Positions 6,178-16,065 of a DNA stretch of 64,000 bases are shown here, piece after piece. A model generated the notes under the pieces. That model searched no databases, was not told the DNA's origin, and saw nothing but the letters and a program-made list of their open reading frames with translations. Both the position numbers and the translations under genes were made by a program. The stretch comes from Streptomyces scopuliridis RB72 (GTDB lineage: Bacteria > Actinomycetota > Actinomycetes > Streptomycetales > Streptomycetaceae): assembly GCF_000718095.1 (NCBI RefSeq), contig NZ_JOEI01000025.1, forward strand, positions 1-64,000, in the 5' to 3' direction. Each line of letters begins with the position of its first letter. Within the stretch, counting starts at the first letter, position 1.

Positions 6178-8547
6178 ATGCCACCACTGCGCAATACCGG
6201 GTCGGCCCCGGAAGCGGAGCGTCCGGATTACGCCGGTCGCTACCTGCTCGAATCAGCCCTGGGATCGGGCGGAATGGGCGTGGTCCATCTGGCCACCTCC
6301 GCTTCCGGGCTGCGTCTCGCTGTCAAAGTCATCCATACCAACCATGCGTCGGATCCCGAGTTCAGAGCCCGGTTCCGGCAGGAGGTCGCGGCCGCCCGCC
6401 GGGTGAGCGGCGCCTTCACCGCGCCCGTCGTGGACGCCGATCCGGAGGCCGAACGGCCCTGGATGGCCACCCTGTTCATCGATGGCCCGACCCTCTCCGA
6501 GCGGGTGAAGCGGAACGGCCCGCTGGACGCCGAGGAATTGATCAGGCTCGGCGCGGGGCTGGCCGAGGGGCTGCGGGACATCCACCGGGCCGGTGTGGTG
6601 CACCGCGATCTCAAGCCCAGCAATGTCCTGTTGGCGTCGGACGGCCCCAAGGTCATCGACTTCGGTATCTCGCGCCCGACGGACAGTGATCTGCGGACCG
6701 AGACGGGCAAGCTCATCGGCACACCGCCGTTCATGGCGCCCGAGCAGTTCCAGCGGCCGCGTGAAGTCGGCCCCGCCGCCGATGTGTTCGCCATGGGCGC
6801 GGTGCTGGTCCACGCGGCGACCGGGCGCGGGCCGTTCGACTCCGACAGCCCGTACATCGTCGCGTACCAAGTGGTGCACAACGAGCCGGACTTGGCGGGG
6901 GTCCCCGAGAAGCTGCTGCCGCTGATCACCCGGTGTCTGGCGAAGGAGCCGGCCGACCGGCCGACGCCGGACGAGATGACGGCCGCGCTGCGCCCGTCGT
7001 CGGTTCCGGGTACGGACAGGCGGCACGGCGCGGACGGCCGGTACGGCGCGCAGACGTCGTCGCTCGCGGCTGGTCCCCTCGGGGCGAGTCCGCTCGTACC
7101 GGCGCAGCGCGGTCCTGACCCCGCCGAGAGCGCGGATCCGGACCCCGCCACCCATGCGCGCCCCGCCCGGTCCCGGACGCGGCAGCTCCGGATCAGGCCC
7201 TTGGAGAACGCGGAGGGCGCGGAAGGTGCGGAGGGCCAGGTGCGCGCGGAGCGCCCGGAGCCTCTCAACGCCGAGCCGGGGAGCGGCCGGCCCGCGTCCC
7301 GCCCCCGCCCCCGTCGACAGATCAGGCGCTGGGCGGCGATCGGTGTGGTGCTGGCGGCCGTGGTCGCTGCGGCCGGCTTCGTCGGTGTACGCGCCATGAC
7401 GGACGACGGCGCCGCCGCCCCCGCGCGGCCGGAAGCGGCCGGGCCCGGCGGGGCGTTTCAGCCCTGGCACATCAAGCTGCCCGACAGCGGCGGCGAGAAC
7501 CGGATCCCCGTCTGCTCGGCCGCCGACGCGGCCGTCTACTGCTCGGCTCCCGGCATCAAGGCGGCCAGGCTCGATCCCCGGAACGGTCACCTCGACTGGT
7601 CCGTGAAGGGCGACAAGGCCGGCGCGGACGCCGACGTCGACGCGGCGCCGGTTCTCTCGGGCGGGCTGCTGCAGGTCATCAGCCCCGGCGGCGCCCGGCT
7701 GGAAGCGCTCGATCCGGACTCGGGCGCCGAGCGCTGGTCCATCGCCCTCTCCTCGTACGCCTCCGTCCGTCATGTCGGTGACACGGTGCTGCTCGTGGCT
7801 TACGACGGACGGGTACGGTCCCTGGACAGCGCGACCGGGGACGAGCGCTGGAGCCGGCAGCGCGGCGGGACCGGCACCGTCTGGACGGCGGCCGGCGGTT
7901 CCCCCACCGGCGACGGTCCGCTGTTCGCGGCGACACCGTCGTCCGACGGCGGGGCCACCGAGGTGAGTTCCATCGATCCGGCCGACGGCGCCGTGCGCTG
8001 GGAGAAGCGCCTGACGGGCAGCCTGACCCCGGCGGGCGCGTCGGGCGACGCGCTGTTCCTGCTCTCCGTGGACGCCGACGGTTATACGAACGAGGTCGTA
8101 CGGCTCGACGCGTCGACCCGTACCGTACGGCGCGTCCCGCTGCCCACGCCGGTCGACCAGGCGCAGGCCACCGTGGCCGGTGACACGGTCTATGTCATGG
8201 GGTACACCGGTTCGCTGCTCGCCGTCGAGACCGCCGGATCCGGCGGTCACGGCGGCGGAAGCGAAAGCGCCGGCGTGCGCTGGCGGCTGGAGACGTCGGT
8301 CACCCGGGCGTCACAGCCCACCGCCGCCGGGAACCGTGTCTATCTGAGCGCGGGCGACGGCCGGCTGCTCGCCGTGGACGCCGAGCGCGGCGTACTGCTC
8401 GGGCAGACGAAACCGCGGATGGACGACGGGCCCCACACGCTCGTGCCCACCCTGCCCGCGCCCGTCACCGAGCCCGGCGCGGTCTTCGCCACCGCGCCCG
8501 ACGGGTCCGTCTTCGCGGTCGACAGCCGGCGGCCGGACCGCTGGTAG
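6178..8547 (+). CDS. Membrane Ser/Thr protein kinase with extracellular PQQ-type propeller
   Basis: The N-terminal Hanks-type kinase domain (about residues 21-275) is complete: glycine loop LGSGGMGVVHLA, ATP lysine K50 in LAVKVI, catalytic HRDLKPSN (142-149, D144), DFG at 161 and MAPE. A Pro/Arg-rich linker leads to one membrane segment at about 385-403 (IGVVLAAVVAAAGFVGV). The roughly 350-residue outer part has repeated blade signatures (LDPRNGHLDW, LDPDSGAERW, LDSATGDERW, IDPADGAVRW) of a PQQ/BamB-like beta-propeller. It is a receptor-type kinase that presumably senses something outside the cell. Start ATG 6178 follows GGGGGTGGG. Usual length for this Streptomyces class. Confidence 0.9.
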   Translation: MPPLRNTGSAPEAERPDYAGRYLLESALGSGGMGVVHLATSASGLRLAVKVIHTNHASDPEFRARFRQEVAAARRVSGAFTAPVVDADPEAERPWMATLFIDGPTLSERVKRNGPLDAEELIRLGAGLAEGLRDIHRAGVVHRDLKPSNVLLASDGPKVIDFGISRPTDSDLRTETGKLIGTPPFMAPEQFQRPREVGPAADVFAMGAVLVHAATGRGPFDSDSPYIVAYQVVHNEPDLAGVPEKLLPLITRCLAKEPADRPTPDEMTAALRPSSVPGTDRRHGADGRYGAQTSSLAAGPLGASPLVPAQRGPDPAESADPDPATHARPARSRTRQLRIRPLENAEGAEGAEGQVRAERPEPLNAEPGSGRPASRPRPRRQIRRWAAIGVVLAAVVAAAGFVGVRAMTDDGAAAPARPEAAGPGGAFQPWHIKLPDSGGENRIPVCSAADAAVYCSAPGIKAARLDPRNGHLDWSVKGDKAGADADVDAAPVLSGGLLQVISPGGARLEALDPDSGAERWSIALSSYASVRHVGDTVLLVAYDGRVRSLDSATGDERWSRQRGGTGTVWTAAGGSPTGDGPLFAATPSSDGGATEVSSIDPADGAVRWEKRLTGSLTPAGASGDALFLLSVDADGYTNEVVRLDASTRTVRRVPLPTPVDQAQATVAGDTVYVMGYTGSLLAVETAGSGGHGGGSESAGVRWRLETSVTRASQPTAAGNRVYLSAGDGRLLAVDAERGVLLGQTKPRMDDGPHTLVPTLPAPVTEPGAVFATAPDGSVFAVDSRRPDRW

Positions 8548-8570
8548 CCACTCCTCAAGAGACACGGAAA

Positions 8571-8613
8571 GCCGTGCGCCCCGGTCCCTCCAGCGGGATC
8601 CGGGGCGCACGGC
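8571..8613. terminator. Bidirectional hairpin terminator between kinase and ilvD
   Basis: Arms at 8571-8588 (GCCGTGCGCCCCGG then TCCC) and 8595-8613 pair over 18 bp with one bulged base and a 6-nt loop. It lies between two convergent stop codons, as expected for a shared terminator. No strong T tract, which is common in streptomycetes. Confidence 0.75.
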
Positions 8614-8638
8614 CATGTACGTACGCAACTGAGAGCGG

Positions 8639-10489
8639 TCAGCCCAGGCGCGAGACGTCCCGCACCGCGCCCTTGTCCGCGCTCGTCGCCATCGCCGCGT
8701 ACGCGCGCAGCGCCACCGAGACCTTGCGGTCGCGGGAGGCCGGGGCGTACACACCGTTCAGCGCCTCGCGGCGGGTCGCCAGTTCGTCGTCGGTGACGAG
8801 GAGTTCGATCGTGCGGTTCGGGATGTCGATCCGGATCCGGTCGCCGTCGTTGACCAGCGCGATCGTGCCGCCCGAGGCCGCCTCCGGGGAGGCGTGGCCG
8901 ATCGAGAGGCCCGACGTACCGCCGGAGAAACGGCCGTCCGTGATCAGCGCGCAGGACTTGCCGAGCCCCCGGCCCTTCAGATACGAGGTCGGGTAGAGCA
9001 TCTCCTGCATACCGGGGCCACCGCGCGGGCCCTCGTAGCGGATGACGATGACATCGCCCTCGGCGATCTCCTTGCGGAGGATCTTCTCCACGGCGGCCTC
9101 CTGCGACTCGCAGACGACGGCGGGGCCCTCGAACGTCCAGATCGACTCGTCGACGCCTGCCGTCTTCACCACACAGCCGTCGACGGCGAGGTTGCCCTTC
9201 AGCACCGCCAGGCCGCCGTCCTTCGAGTACGCGTGGGCCACGTCCCGGACGCAGCCGCCCGCGGCGTCGGTGTCGAGCGTGTCCCAGCGCTCGGACTGGG
9301 AGAAGGCCTCGGCGGAGCGGACGCAGCCGGGGGCCGCGTGCCACAGCTCGACCGCCTCGTCGGACGGTGAGCCGCCGCGGACGTCCCAGGTCTCCAGCCA
9401 GTCCTTGATGCTCGGCGAGTGGACGGTGTGCACGTCCTCGTTGAGCAGACCGCCGCGGTACAGCTCGCCCAGGATGGCGGGGATGCCGCCGGCCCGGTGG
9501 ATGTCCTCCATGTAGTACGTGCCGCCGGGGGCCACATTGGGCGCGACCTTGGCCAGGCAGGGCACCCGGCGCGAGACCGCGTCGATGTCGGCGAGGTCGT
9601 AGTCGAGCTCGGCCTCCTGGGCGGCGGCGAGCAGATGGAGGATGGTGTTGGTGGAGCCGCCCATGGCGATGTCGAGGGCCATGGCGTTATCGAAGGCCGC
9701 GCGGGTGGCGATGGAGCGCGGCAGGACCGTCGCGTCGTCCTGCTCGTAGTAGCGCTTGGTGATCTCGACGACCGTGCGGCCGGCGTTCTCGTACAGCGCC
9801 TTGCGCGCCGTGTGCGTGGCCAGCACCGAGCCGTTGCCGGGCAGGGAGAGGCCGATGGCCTCGGTCAGGCAGTTCATCGAGTTGGCGGTGAACATGCCGG
9901 AACAGGAACCGCAGGTCGGGCAGGCGTTCTCCTCGATACGGAGGATGTCCTCGTCCGAGACGCTCTCGTTGACCGCGTCCGAGATCGCGTTGATCAGGTC
10001 GAGCTTGCGGACCGTACCGTCCACCAGCGTCGCCTGGCCGGCTTCCATGGGGCCGCCGGAGACGAAGACCGTGGGGATGTTGAGGCGCATCGCGGCCATC
10101 AGCATGCCCGGGGTGATCTTGTCGCAGTTGGAGATGCAGATCAGCGCGTCCGCGCAGTGCGCCTCGACCATGTACTCGACGGAGTCGGCGATCAGATCGC
10201 GGGACGGCAGGGAGTAGAGCATTCCGCCGTGGCCCATCGCGATGCCGTCGTCGACGGCGATGGTGTTGAACTCGCGCGGCACGGCGCCCGCGGCCTTGAT
10301 CGCCTCGGAGACGATCCGGCCGACCGGCGCGAGGTGGGTGTGGCCGGGCACGAACTCGGTGAAGGAGTTGGCCACCGCGACGATCGGCTTGCCGATGTCC
10401 TCGCTCGCTACGCCCGATGCCCGCATAAGGGCGCGCGCGCCCGCCATATTGCGGCCGTGGGTGACAGTGCGGGACCTCAGCTCGGGCAT
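8639..10489 (-). CDS. ilvD: Dihydroxy-acid dehydratase
   Basis: Fe-S enzyme of branched-chain amino acid and pantothenate precursor synthesis; it dehydrates 2,3-dihydroxy-isovalerate and 2,3-dihydroxy-3-methylvalerate to the 2-oxo acids. The 616-aa product from ATG 10489 (RBS AAGGAG) has the family signatures CDKITPGML and the cluster cysteines in [19 protein letters not shown], plus the C-terminal [11 protein letters not shown] and DGRFSGGT motifs. Length matches the E. coli-type enzyme. It is a single gene, with a 115-nt gap to the upstream TetR gene that can hold its promoter. Confidence 0.97.
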   Translation of the reverse strand: MPELRSRTVTHGRNMAGARALMRASGVASEDIGKPIVAVANSFTEFVPGHTHLAPVGRIVSEAIKAAGAVPREFNTIAVDDGIAMGHGGMLYSLPSRDLIADSVEYMVEAHCADALICISNCDKITPGMLMAAMRLNIPTVFVSGGPMEAGQATLVDGTVRKLDLINAISDAVNESVSDEDILRIEENACPTCGSCSGMFTANSMNCLTEAIGLSLPGNGSVLATHTARKALYENAGRTVVEITKRYYEQDDATVLPRSIATRAAFDNAMALDIAMGGSTNTILHLLAAAQEAELDYDLADIDAVSRRVPCLAKVAPNVAPGGTYYMEDIHRAGGIPAILGELYRGGLLNEDVHTVHSPSIKDWLETWDVRGGSPSDEAVELWHAAPGCVRSAEAFSQSERWDTLDTDAAGGCVRDVAHAYSKDGGLAVLKGNLAVDGCVVKTAGVDESIWTFEGPAVVCESQEAAVEKILRKEIAEGDVIVIRYEGPRGGPGMQEMLYPTSYLKGRGLGKSCALITDGRFSGGTSGLSIGHASPEAASGGTIALVNDGDRIRIDIPNRTIELLVTDDELATRREALNGVYAPASRDRKVSVALRAYAAMATSADKGAVRDVSRLG

Positions 10490-10604
10490 CGTCGCTCGCT
10501 CCTTCAGCAGAAATGACTTCTTTGAGCGTACGCCCCGGATCCAAGATCTGGACAACGCGTCCGGCATACGGAACGGCTGTTCAGCTTTCGGTCAGGCGGT
10601 CGGA

Positions 10605-11216
10605 TCACGCTTCGGTGAGATAGCGCTGAAGCGTGGGCGCCACCATCGTGATGATCTCTTCGGTGTCCGCCGACGCCAGCGGCTCCGCCTTGATCACATA
10701 GCGGAGAAACGCGATCCCGAGCATGTGCGACGCGGCCAGCTCGGCGCGGAACGTCGGGTTCGGTACGTCGAGATCCTCCGCGACGCGCTCCAGCAGCCGC
10801 CGCAGGACGAACGTACGCAGCACCTTCGCCGCCGCCTCGTGCGTCAGCGCGGAGCGAATGACCGCCAGCAGCGGGGCCCGGGTCACCGGGTTCTCCCAGA
10901 CGCCGATGAAGTAGCGGGCGAGCCGCTCCCCGATGCCGTCCGGTCCGCCGGCCAGCAGCGCGGGCACCATCAGGGCCGGTTCGAAGGAGACCTCGATGGC
11001 CGCCGCGAAGACCTCGTCCTTCGTACCGAAGTAGTGGTGGACGAGCGCAGGGTCGACCCCGGCCGCCTTGGCGATGCCCCGGATGGAGGTCTTGTCGTAC
11101 CCGCGCTCGGCGAACTCCGTACGGGCGGCGTCGAGGATCTTCTGCTGTGCGCTGGGGCCGGTGTCGGCCGCCTTGCGGGCGGGGCGGCCACGGCGGCGCG
11201 GAGCCATGCCGTTCAC
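10605..11216 (-). CDS. TetR-family transcriptional regulator
   Basis: A 203-aa protein with an N-terminal HTH (about residues 25-70, ending in the family-typical [16 protein letters not shown]) and an all-helical C-terminal ligand domain with the [19 protein letters not shown] pattern seen in actinobacterial TetR proteins. An Arg-rich N-terminal arm ([12 protein letters not shown]) may contact the minor groove. GTG 11216 overlaps the stop of the TIM-barrel gene (GTGA); ATG 11207 is an alternative. Co-translation with the upstream isomerase suggests regulation of that gene or of ilvD, but the target is unknown. Confidence 0.88.
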   Translation of the reverse strand: MNGMAPRRRGRPARKAADTGPSAQQKILDAARTEFAERGYDKTSIRGIAKAAGVDPALVHHYFGTKDEVFAAAIEVSFEPALMVPALLAGGPDGIGERLARYFIGVWENPVTRAPLLAVIRSALTHEAAAKVLRTFVLRRLLERVAEDLDVPNPTFRAELAASHMLGIAFLRYVIKAEPLASADTEEIITMVAPTLQRYLTEA

Positions 11217-12106
11217 GACCGGCGCACTCCCGAAGACGAGGGCGGCTCCGACCGGGTCGCCGGGGACGCCGGAGACGCGGGGGACGGCGCGGGCGAAGGC
11301 GCCGACGAGGCCAGATGCAGCCGGGCGAACGCCAGCGCCTCCGCCAGATCGGCCTCACGCTCCGCGGCCGACATCGCGCGCCGCGTGTTCACCTCGATCA
11401 CGACATGCCCGTCGAATCCGCTGCCCGCCAGCCCCGTCAGCAGCTCGGCGCACGGCTGCGTACCCCGGCCGGGCACCAGATGCTCGTCCTTGGCCGACCC
11501 GTTGCCGTCCGCGAGATGGACATGCCCCAGCCGGTCGCCCATCCGGCCGATCATGGCCAGGGCGTCGGTGCGGGCGGTCGCGGTGTGCGAGAGATCGACG
11601 GTGAAGTGCCGGTAGTCGTACTTGGTCACGTCCCAGTCGGGCGCGTAGGCGAGCATCTCCCGGTCGCGGTAGCGCCACGGGTACATGTTCTCGACAGCGA
11701 ACCGTACGTCCGTCTCGTCCGCCATCCGCCATATCCCGGTGACGAAGTCACGCGCGTACTGCCGCTGCCAGCGGAACGGCGGATGCACGACCACGGTGGA
11801 GGCGCCGAGCTTCTCGGCCGCCGCCCGCGCCCGCTGGAGCTTCACCCACGGGTCCGTCGACCACACCCGCTGGGTGATCAGCAGACAGGGCGCGTGCACG
11901 GCCAGTACGGGCACCCCGTGATAGTCGGAGAGCCGGCGCAGCGCCTCGATGTCCTGGCTGACGGGATCGGTCCAGACCATGACCTCGACGCCGTCGTACC
12001 CCAGGCGTGCGGCGATCTCGAAGGCCGTCGCCGTGGACTCCGGATAGACCGAAGCCGTCGAGAGCGCGACCTTCGCATCCGGGATGCGCACCACAGGTTC
12101 TGCCAC
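11213..12106 (-). CDS. Sugar phosphate isomerase/epimerase-like TIM-barrel protein
   Basis: A 297-aa protein of the xylose-isomerase-like/AP-endonuclease-2 superfamily. Barrel strands include [55 protein letters not shown] and GHVVIEVN. The acidic and histidine residues (E in VENM, D and H in DLSH, H and D in HLAD, E in IEVN) fit the metal-binding positions of this fold. GTG 12106 was chosen because upstream codons are out of character. The substrate is unknown; both metabolic isomerases and endonuclease IV-like proteins share the fold. Its stop overlaps the TetR start. Confidence 0.8.
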   Translation of the reverse strand: MAEPVVRIPDAKVALSTASVYPESTATAFEIAARLGYDGVEVMVWTDPVSQDIEALRRLSDYHGVPVLAVHAPCLLITQRVWSTDPWVKLQRARAAAEKLGASTVVVHPPFRWQRQYARDFVTGIWRMADETDVRFAVENMYPWRYRDREMLAYAPDWDVTKYDYRHFTVDLSHTATARTDALAMIGRMGDRLGHVHLADGNGSAKDEHLVPGRGTQPCAELLTGLAGSGFDGHVVIEVNTRRAMSAAEREADLAEALAFARLHLASSAPSPAPSPASPASPATRSEPPSSSGVRRS

Positions 12107-12128
12107 GGAGACAGCGTACGGGCACCCT

Positions 12129-13061
12129 CTACGTGGTCGGGAGTTGGTCGAGGCGCCGCAGGATGATGCCCTCGCGCAGCGCCCAGGGGCAGATCTCCAC
12201 CGACTCGGCCCCGAACAGGTCCATCGCCGCCTCCGCGACCAGCGCTCCCGCCAGCAGCTGGGACGAGCGGCCGTCGGAGACACCGGGGAGCGCGGCGCGC
12301 TGGAGCGCGCTCATCGTGGACAGCTTGGGCACCCACTCCTCCAGTGACGTACGGCTCAGTTCGCGCTGTACGTACAGCCCCTCGGCGGAGCGCGCGGCCC
12401 CGGCGATCCGGGCCAGCTGCCGGAAGGTCTTGGACGTCGCCACCACATGGTCCGGGCTGCCGAACCGCGAGAACACCCCGACCGTACGGGCGATCCGCGC
12501 GCGTACGTGGCGGCGCAGCGCCTTCACATCGATGGGGTCGGGCGGATCGCCGGGCAGCCACCCCGCGGTCAGCCGGCCCGCGCCCAGGGGCAGGGAGACG
12601 GCGGCGTCCGGCTCCTCGTCGATTCCGTACGCGATCTCCAGCGAGCCGCCGCCGATGTCCAGGACGAGCAGTTTCCCGGCCGACCAGCCGAACCAGCGGC
12701 GGGCGGCCAGGAAGGTGAGCCGGGCCTCCTCCTCGCCGGTGAGGACCTCCAGATCGATGCCGGTCTCGCTCTTGACGCGCCCGAGGACCTGATCGGCGTT
12801 GCTGGCCTCGCGCACGGCGGAGGTCGCGAAGGGCAGGACGTCCTCGCAGCCCTTGTCCTCGGCGGCCTGGAGCGCGTCGGCGATCGTCGAGACGAGCCGG
12901 TCGACACCGTCGGGCCCGATCGCGCCGTCCTCGTCGAGGAGTTCCGCGAGCCGCAGCTCCGCCTTGTGCGAATGCGCGGGCAGCGGACGGGCGCCGCGGT
13001 GGGCGTCCACCGCGAGCAGGTGAACCGTGTTCGAACCGACGTCGAGGACTCCGAGTCTCAT
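12129..13061 (-). CDS. Ppx/GppA-family exopolyphosphatase
   Basis: A 310-aa single-domain member of the ASKHA-fold Ppx/GppA family, acting on polyphosphate and/or guanosine pentaphosphate. Phosphate-binding motifs are present: [18 protein letters not shown] at the start, [10 protein letters not shown] in the middle, and the DIGGGSLEI phosphate-2 loop. It lacks the C-terminal HD-like domain of E. coli Ppx, as do short actinobacterial Ppx1-type proteins. ATG 13061 gives the family N-terminus directly. It sits 22 nt upstream of the isomerase gene and is divergent from the gene at 13102. From sequence alone I cannot choose between Ppx and GppA activity. Confidence 0.87.
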   Translation of the reverse strand: MRLGVLDVGSNTVHLLAVDAHRGARPLPAHSHKAELRLAELLDEDGAIGPDGVDRLVSTIADALQAAEDKGCEDVLPFATSAVREASNADQVLGRVKSETGIDLEVLTGEEEARLTFLAARRWFGWSAGKLLVLDIGGGSLEIAYGIDEEPDAAVSLPLGAGRLTAGWLPGDPPDPIDVKALRRHVRARIARTVGVFSRFGSPDHVVATSKTFRQLARIAGAARSAEGLYVQRELSRTSLEEWVPKLSTMSALQRAALPGVSDGRSSQLLAGALVAEAAMDLFGAESVEICPWALREGIILRRLDQLPTT

Positions 13062-13101
13062 GAACGGAACGCTACTGCGACCGCGCGCATACGCTGGACC
13101 C

Positions 13102-13971
13102 GTGCCAAAGACGAAAAAGGCGAAGCCGGGCAAAGCCAAGGGCCCGAAGAAGCAGTACCAGCAGGAGGAGGCCGTGAGCACCTCCTCACGCACGCCCCGG
13201 AACGCCGGGGACCTCCCGGACGAGAAGGGGCTGGACTTCGCCCGTGCCTGGGCCGAATTCCCCGATCCCGCCGACGACGAGCAGGTCTTCCGCTGCGATC
13301 TGACCTGGCTCACCTCGCGGTGGAGCTGCGTCTTCGGCAGCGGCTGCCAGGGCATCCAGGCGGGCCGCGCCGACGACGGCTGCTGCACGCTGGGCGCGCA
13401 CTTCTCCGACGAGGACGACGAGAAGCGCGTCGCCGGTCATGTGGCACGGCTCACGCCGGACCTCTGGCAGTTCCACGAGGAGGGCACGACCACCGGCTGG
13501 ACGCAGACGGACGACGACGGCGAGCGCCAGACGCGCCGCTGGGAGGGCTCCTGCATCTTCCAGAACCGTCCGGGCTTCGCGGGCGGCGCCGGGTGCTCGC
13601 TGCACATCCTGGCGCTGCGCGAGGGGCGCGAGCCGCTGGAGACGAAGCCGGACGTCTGCTGGCAGCTGCCGGTCCGGCGTACGTACGACTGGATCGAGCG
13701 GCCCGACGACACGCGCGTGCTCCAGGTGTCCATCGGTGAGTACGACCGGCGCGGCTGGGGGCCGGGCGGCCATGATCTGCACTGGTGGTGCACCTCGGCG
13801 ACCTCGGCGCACGGCGCGGGCGAGCCGGTGTACAAGACGTACCGGCCCGAGCTGACCGAGCTGATGGGCAAGGAGGGGTACGACCGGCTGGCCGAGCTGT
13901 GCGAGCAGCGCGTGGCGAGCGAGCTTCCGCTGGTGGCACCGCATCCGGCGGATCCGGCGCGGCACCCCTGA
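13102..13971 (+). CDS. Conserved cysteine-rich protein, function unknown
   Basis: A 289-aa protein from GTG 13102. The N-terminal 20 residues are a Lys-rich arm ([15 protein letters not shown]). The body contains clustered cysteines: [15 protein letters not shown] spacing ([10 protein letters not shown]), [14 protein letters not shown] and GCSLHIL. This recalls the metal-binding Cys pattern of YkgJ/DUF3109-type proteins, though I cannot assign it firmly. Other features are Trp-rich stretches ([14 protein letters not shown]). No signal peptide or membrane segment. It is divergent from the Ppx/GppA gene, start codons 40 nt apart. Confidence 0.72.
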   Translation: MPKTKKAKPGKAKGPKKQYQQEEAVSTSSRTPRNAGDLPDEKGLDFARAWAEFPDPADDEQVFRCDLTWLTSRWSCVFGSGCQGIQAGRADDGCCTLGAHFSDEDDEKRVAGHVARLTPDLWQFHEEGTTTGWTQTDDDGERQTRRWEGSCIFQNRPGFAGGAGCSLHILALREGREPLETKPDVCWQLPVRRTYDWIERPDDTRVLQVSIGEYDRRGWGPGGHDLHWWCTSATSAHGAGEPVYKTYRPELTELMGKEGYDRLAELCEQRVASELPLVAPHPADPARHP

Positions 13972-13977
13972 GGGGCC

Positions 13978-15834
13978 CTAGCCTCCCGGGGTGCTGGTGT
14001 CCGAGGAGCCCGGGGCCGAGGGGTCCGGGGGCGGGTCGGACGGCCCCGGATCGCCGGGGACGGGCCCTCCGGTACCGGGATCGGTCGGACCGGTCGGATC
14101 CGGGGACCCCTGACCCGGCCCAGGACCGGGGTCGGAGGGGTGGGACGAACCGGGGTCGGAAGGGGCAGGTCGCGTCGGCCCGCCGGGGCCGGGATCCGCG
14201 GGGTGTCCCGGGTGACCGGGGTGACCGGGGTGGCCCGGGTGCGCGGGGTGCCCCGGCGGGCCCGCGTGTCCCGAGGACGGCGGTCTGGAGCCGTAGCCGT
14301 AGATCTTCACCACGGATCCCGCCGGATAGATCGCCACCCGCGCGCTCCACGTTCCTGACGGCTCGCGCCGGTGGTCCACGAAGACCCGGACGGTGAAGGA
14401 CTCGCCGGGCGCGAGCGTGCCGTAGTGGCGGCTCAGCCGGAGCCAGGGGGCCTTCGTCGCCGCCGTCCAGGAGACCGGCGCGCCGCCGGACGCTCTGAGT
14501 GTGATCAGCGTCGTGTCGCCGTGGGGCTGCGCCTCGGCCGAGAGCCTGCCGAGGGCCGGCTGCCCCGGCAGGGTCGGCGGGACGGGCAGGCCGTCGCTGA
14601 TGACCTCGACCGAGACGCCGGGTGCGGTGCCCTCCCCGCCCCGGCCGTCGCCGGAGCCATGACCGGACCCCGGCCCTTCCTGGGCGCTGCCCGCGATCTC
14701 GTAGTGCTCGCGCGGCTTCCCGTCCGCCCCGGGCGGGCCCTCGGTCGCGCCGGCGCTGACCGACGAACCGTCGTGGCCGTCCCCGGCCTCCGGCGCGCCG
14801 CGGTACGCCGCCCAGAGGGCGAGCACGGGAGCGGCGACGACGGTCGCCACGACGGTGGTCGTCACGGCCCGCGCCCGCAGCCGGTCCCGGCGGGCGGCGC
14901 GGTCCTTCGGGTCCATGGGGAAGCCGTTGCGGCCGAAGCGCGGCGCCGCGGCCCGCGCCCGGGGGGCCCGGTCCATCGCCGCGTACGTGGCGTCCCTCGG
15001 CGCCTCGACGAGCGGCAGCACGGCGGGCGGGGCGGATCGCGCGCCGGCTCCGTTCGAGGGCTTCGTGTTCGAGAGGGACGAGGGGCGCGACCCCGGCCAC
15101 GGTCCGGCCGCCTCGGCGCGCTCGGCGGCGCGGCGGCAGCGCGGGCAGTCGTCGACGTGCCGGACCAGTTCGCGCCGGAGCGCGGCGGAGAGCAGCACCT
15201 GGTGATCGCCGGTGAGCCGGGCGACGGACGGGCAGTCGCCGGTGTCGACGACGGCGAGCGCGGCGCGGGTGCGTTCCACCTCGCAGGCGGCGGAGGCGAG
15301 CAGTTCGCGGGCCGCCGCCGGCTCCATGGACAGCACGGCCGCGACCTCGGCCGGGCCCAGCTGGTGGCGTACGGCCAGCTCCAGGATCTCGCGCTGCTCG
15401 GGGGTCGTACCGGCGGCCTCCGGCCAGGCCAGCAGGGCGAGTTCACGCCGCCGGCGCTCGGCGGTCTCCGGCGCGAGCGCCCCCGCCGGAGTGGGTTCCG
15501 GCTCGCGCTGGGTCGCGTGCGCCCCCAGTCGGCTGCGGCGCTGCTCGGTGAGTCTGCGCAGACAGGACCAGCGGGCGAGCGCGTACAGCCACGCCTTGCG
15601 CTCCCCGGCATCCGAGGGGCAACGGCCGTACTGCCGCTCGGAGATGGACAGCACCTCGCCGAGTACCTCGGTCGCGACGTCGTGGTCGCACAGCACGGAG
15701 AGGCAGTAGGTGAACAGACCGTCGAGATAGGGCTCGTAACGCGCGGCCTGGTGGTGCGGCACCGGATGGGGCGCACGACGGGGCGCGCGGTGTGCGCCGG
15801 TGGTGTGCGTGGAGGTGTCGGGGCTGCGGCTCAT
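13978..15834 (-). CDS. Sigma-factor-like, zinc-finger, membrane and BACON-domain chimera
   Basis: A 618-aa multidomain protein. Residues about 33-105 resemble sigma-70 region 2 and 140-195 region 4 of ECF sigma factors, both degenerate. A short anti-sigma-type zinc finger (HVDDCPRC, 226-233) follows. One membrane segment at about 320-342 (TTTVVATVVAAPVLALWAAY) separates this from an outer part with a BACON-type beta-sandwich (about 430-520, VSWTAATKAPWLRLS) and a Pro/Gly/His tail with HPG repeats. Joining sigma-like and anti-sigma elements to an external domain suggests a membrane regulator or a decayed sigma factor. The ATG at 15834 lacks a clear ribosome-binding site. Confidence 0.75.
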   Translation of the reverse strand: MSRSPDTSTHTTGAHRAPRRAPHPVPHHQAARYEPYLDGLFTYCLSVLCDHDVATEVLGEVLSISERQYGRCPSDAGERKAWLYALARWSCLRRLTEQRRSRLGAHATQREPEPTPAGALAPETAERRRRELALLAWPEAAGTTPEQREILELAVRHQLGPAEVAAVLSMEPAAARELLASAACEVERTRAALAVVDTGDCPSVARLTGDHQVLLSAALRRELVRHVDDCPRCRRAAERAEAAGPWPGSRPSSLSNTKPSNGAGARSAPPAVLPLVEAPRDATYAAMDRAPRARAAAPRFGRNGFPMDPKDRAARRDRLRARAVTTTVVATVVAAPVLALWAAYRGAPEAGDGHDGSSVSAGATEGPPGADGKPREHYEIAGSAQEGPGSGHGSGDGRGGEGTAPGVSVEVISDGLPVPPTLPGQPALGRLSAEAQPHGDTTLITLRASGGAPVSWTAATKAPWLRLSRHYGTLAPGESFTVRVFVDHRREPSGTWSARVAIYPAGSVVKIYGYGSRPPSSGHAGPPGHPAHPGHPGHPGHPGHPADPGPGGPTRPAPSDPGSSHPSDPGPGPGQGSPDPTGPTDPGTGGPVPGDPGPSDPPPDPSAPGSSDTSTPGG

Positions 15835-16065
15835 CACCCGGCGACGTTAGACAGAGGGACCCACACGCTTCACACCCCTTGAGCACATTTAATCCTTACG
15901 GGTGAATGTATCCCTCAAAAGGGGACAGGAATCGCGCGTTTCGATGAGTTCCCCACCCCCTCGACGCCCCTTCTTCCCTCCTCCCTCCCTCCTTCTCCGC
16001 TCCCGCTCCGGGGCCGGCGCGTCTCCCTGGTCGGCGCTGTCAGTGCACCCCTATACGGTGACGCC

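Noticed and set aside
14200..14270. CRISPR-like short repeats
   Set aside because: They are imperfect 9-bp repeats encoding an HPG tripeptide tail, without spacers.
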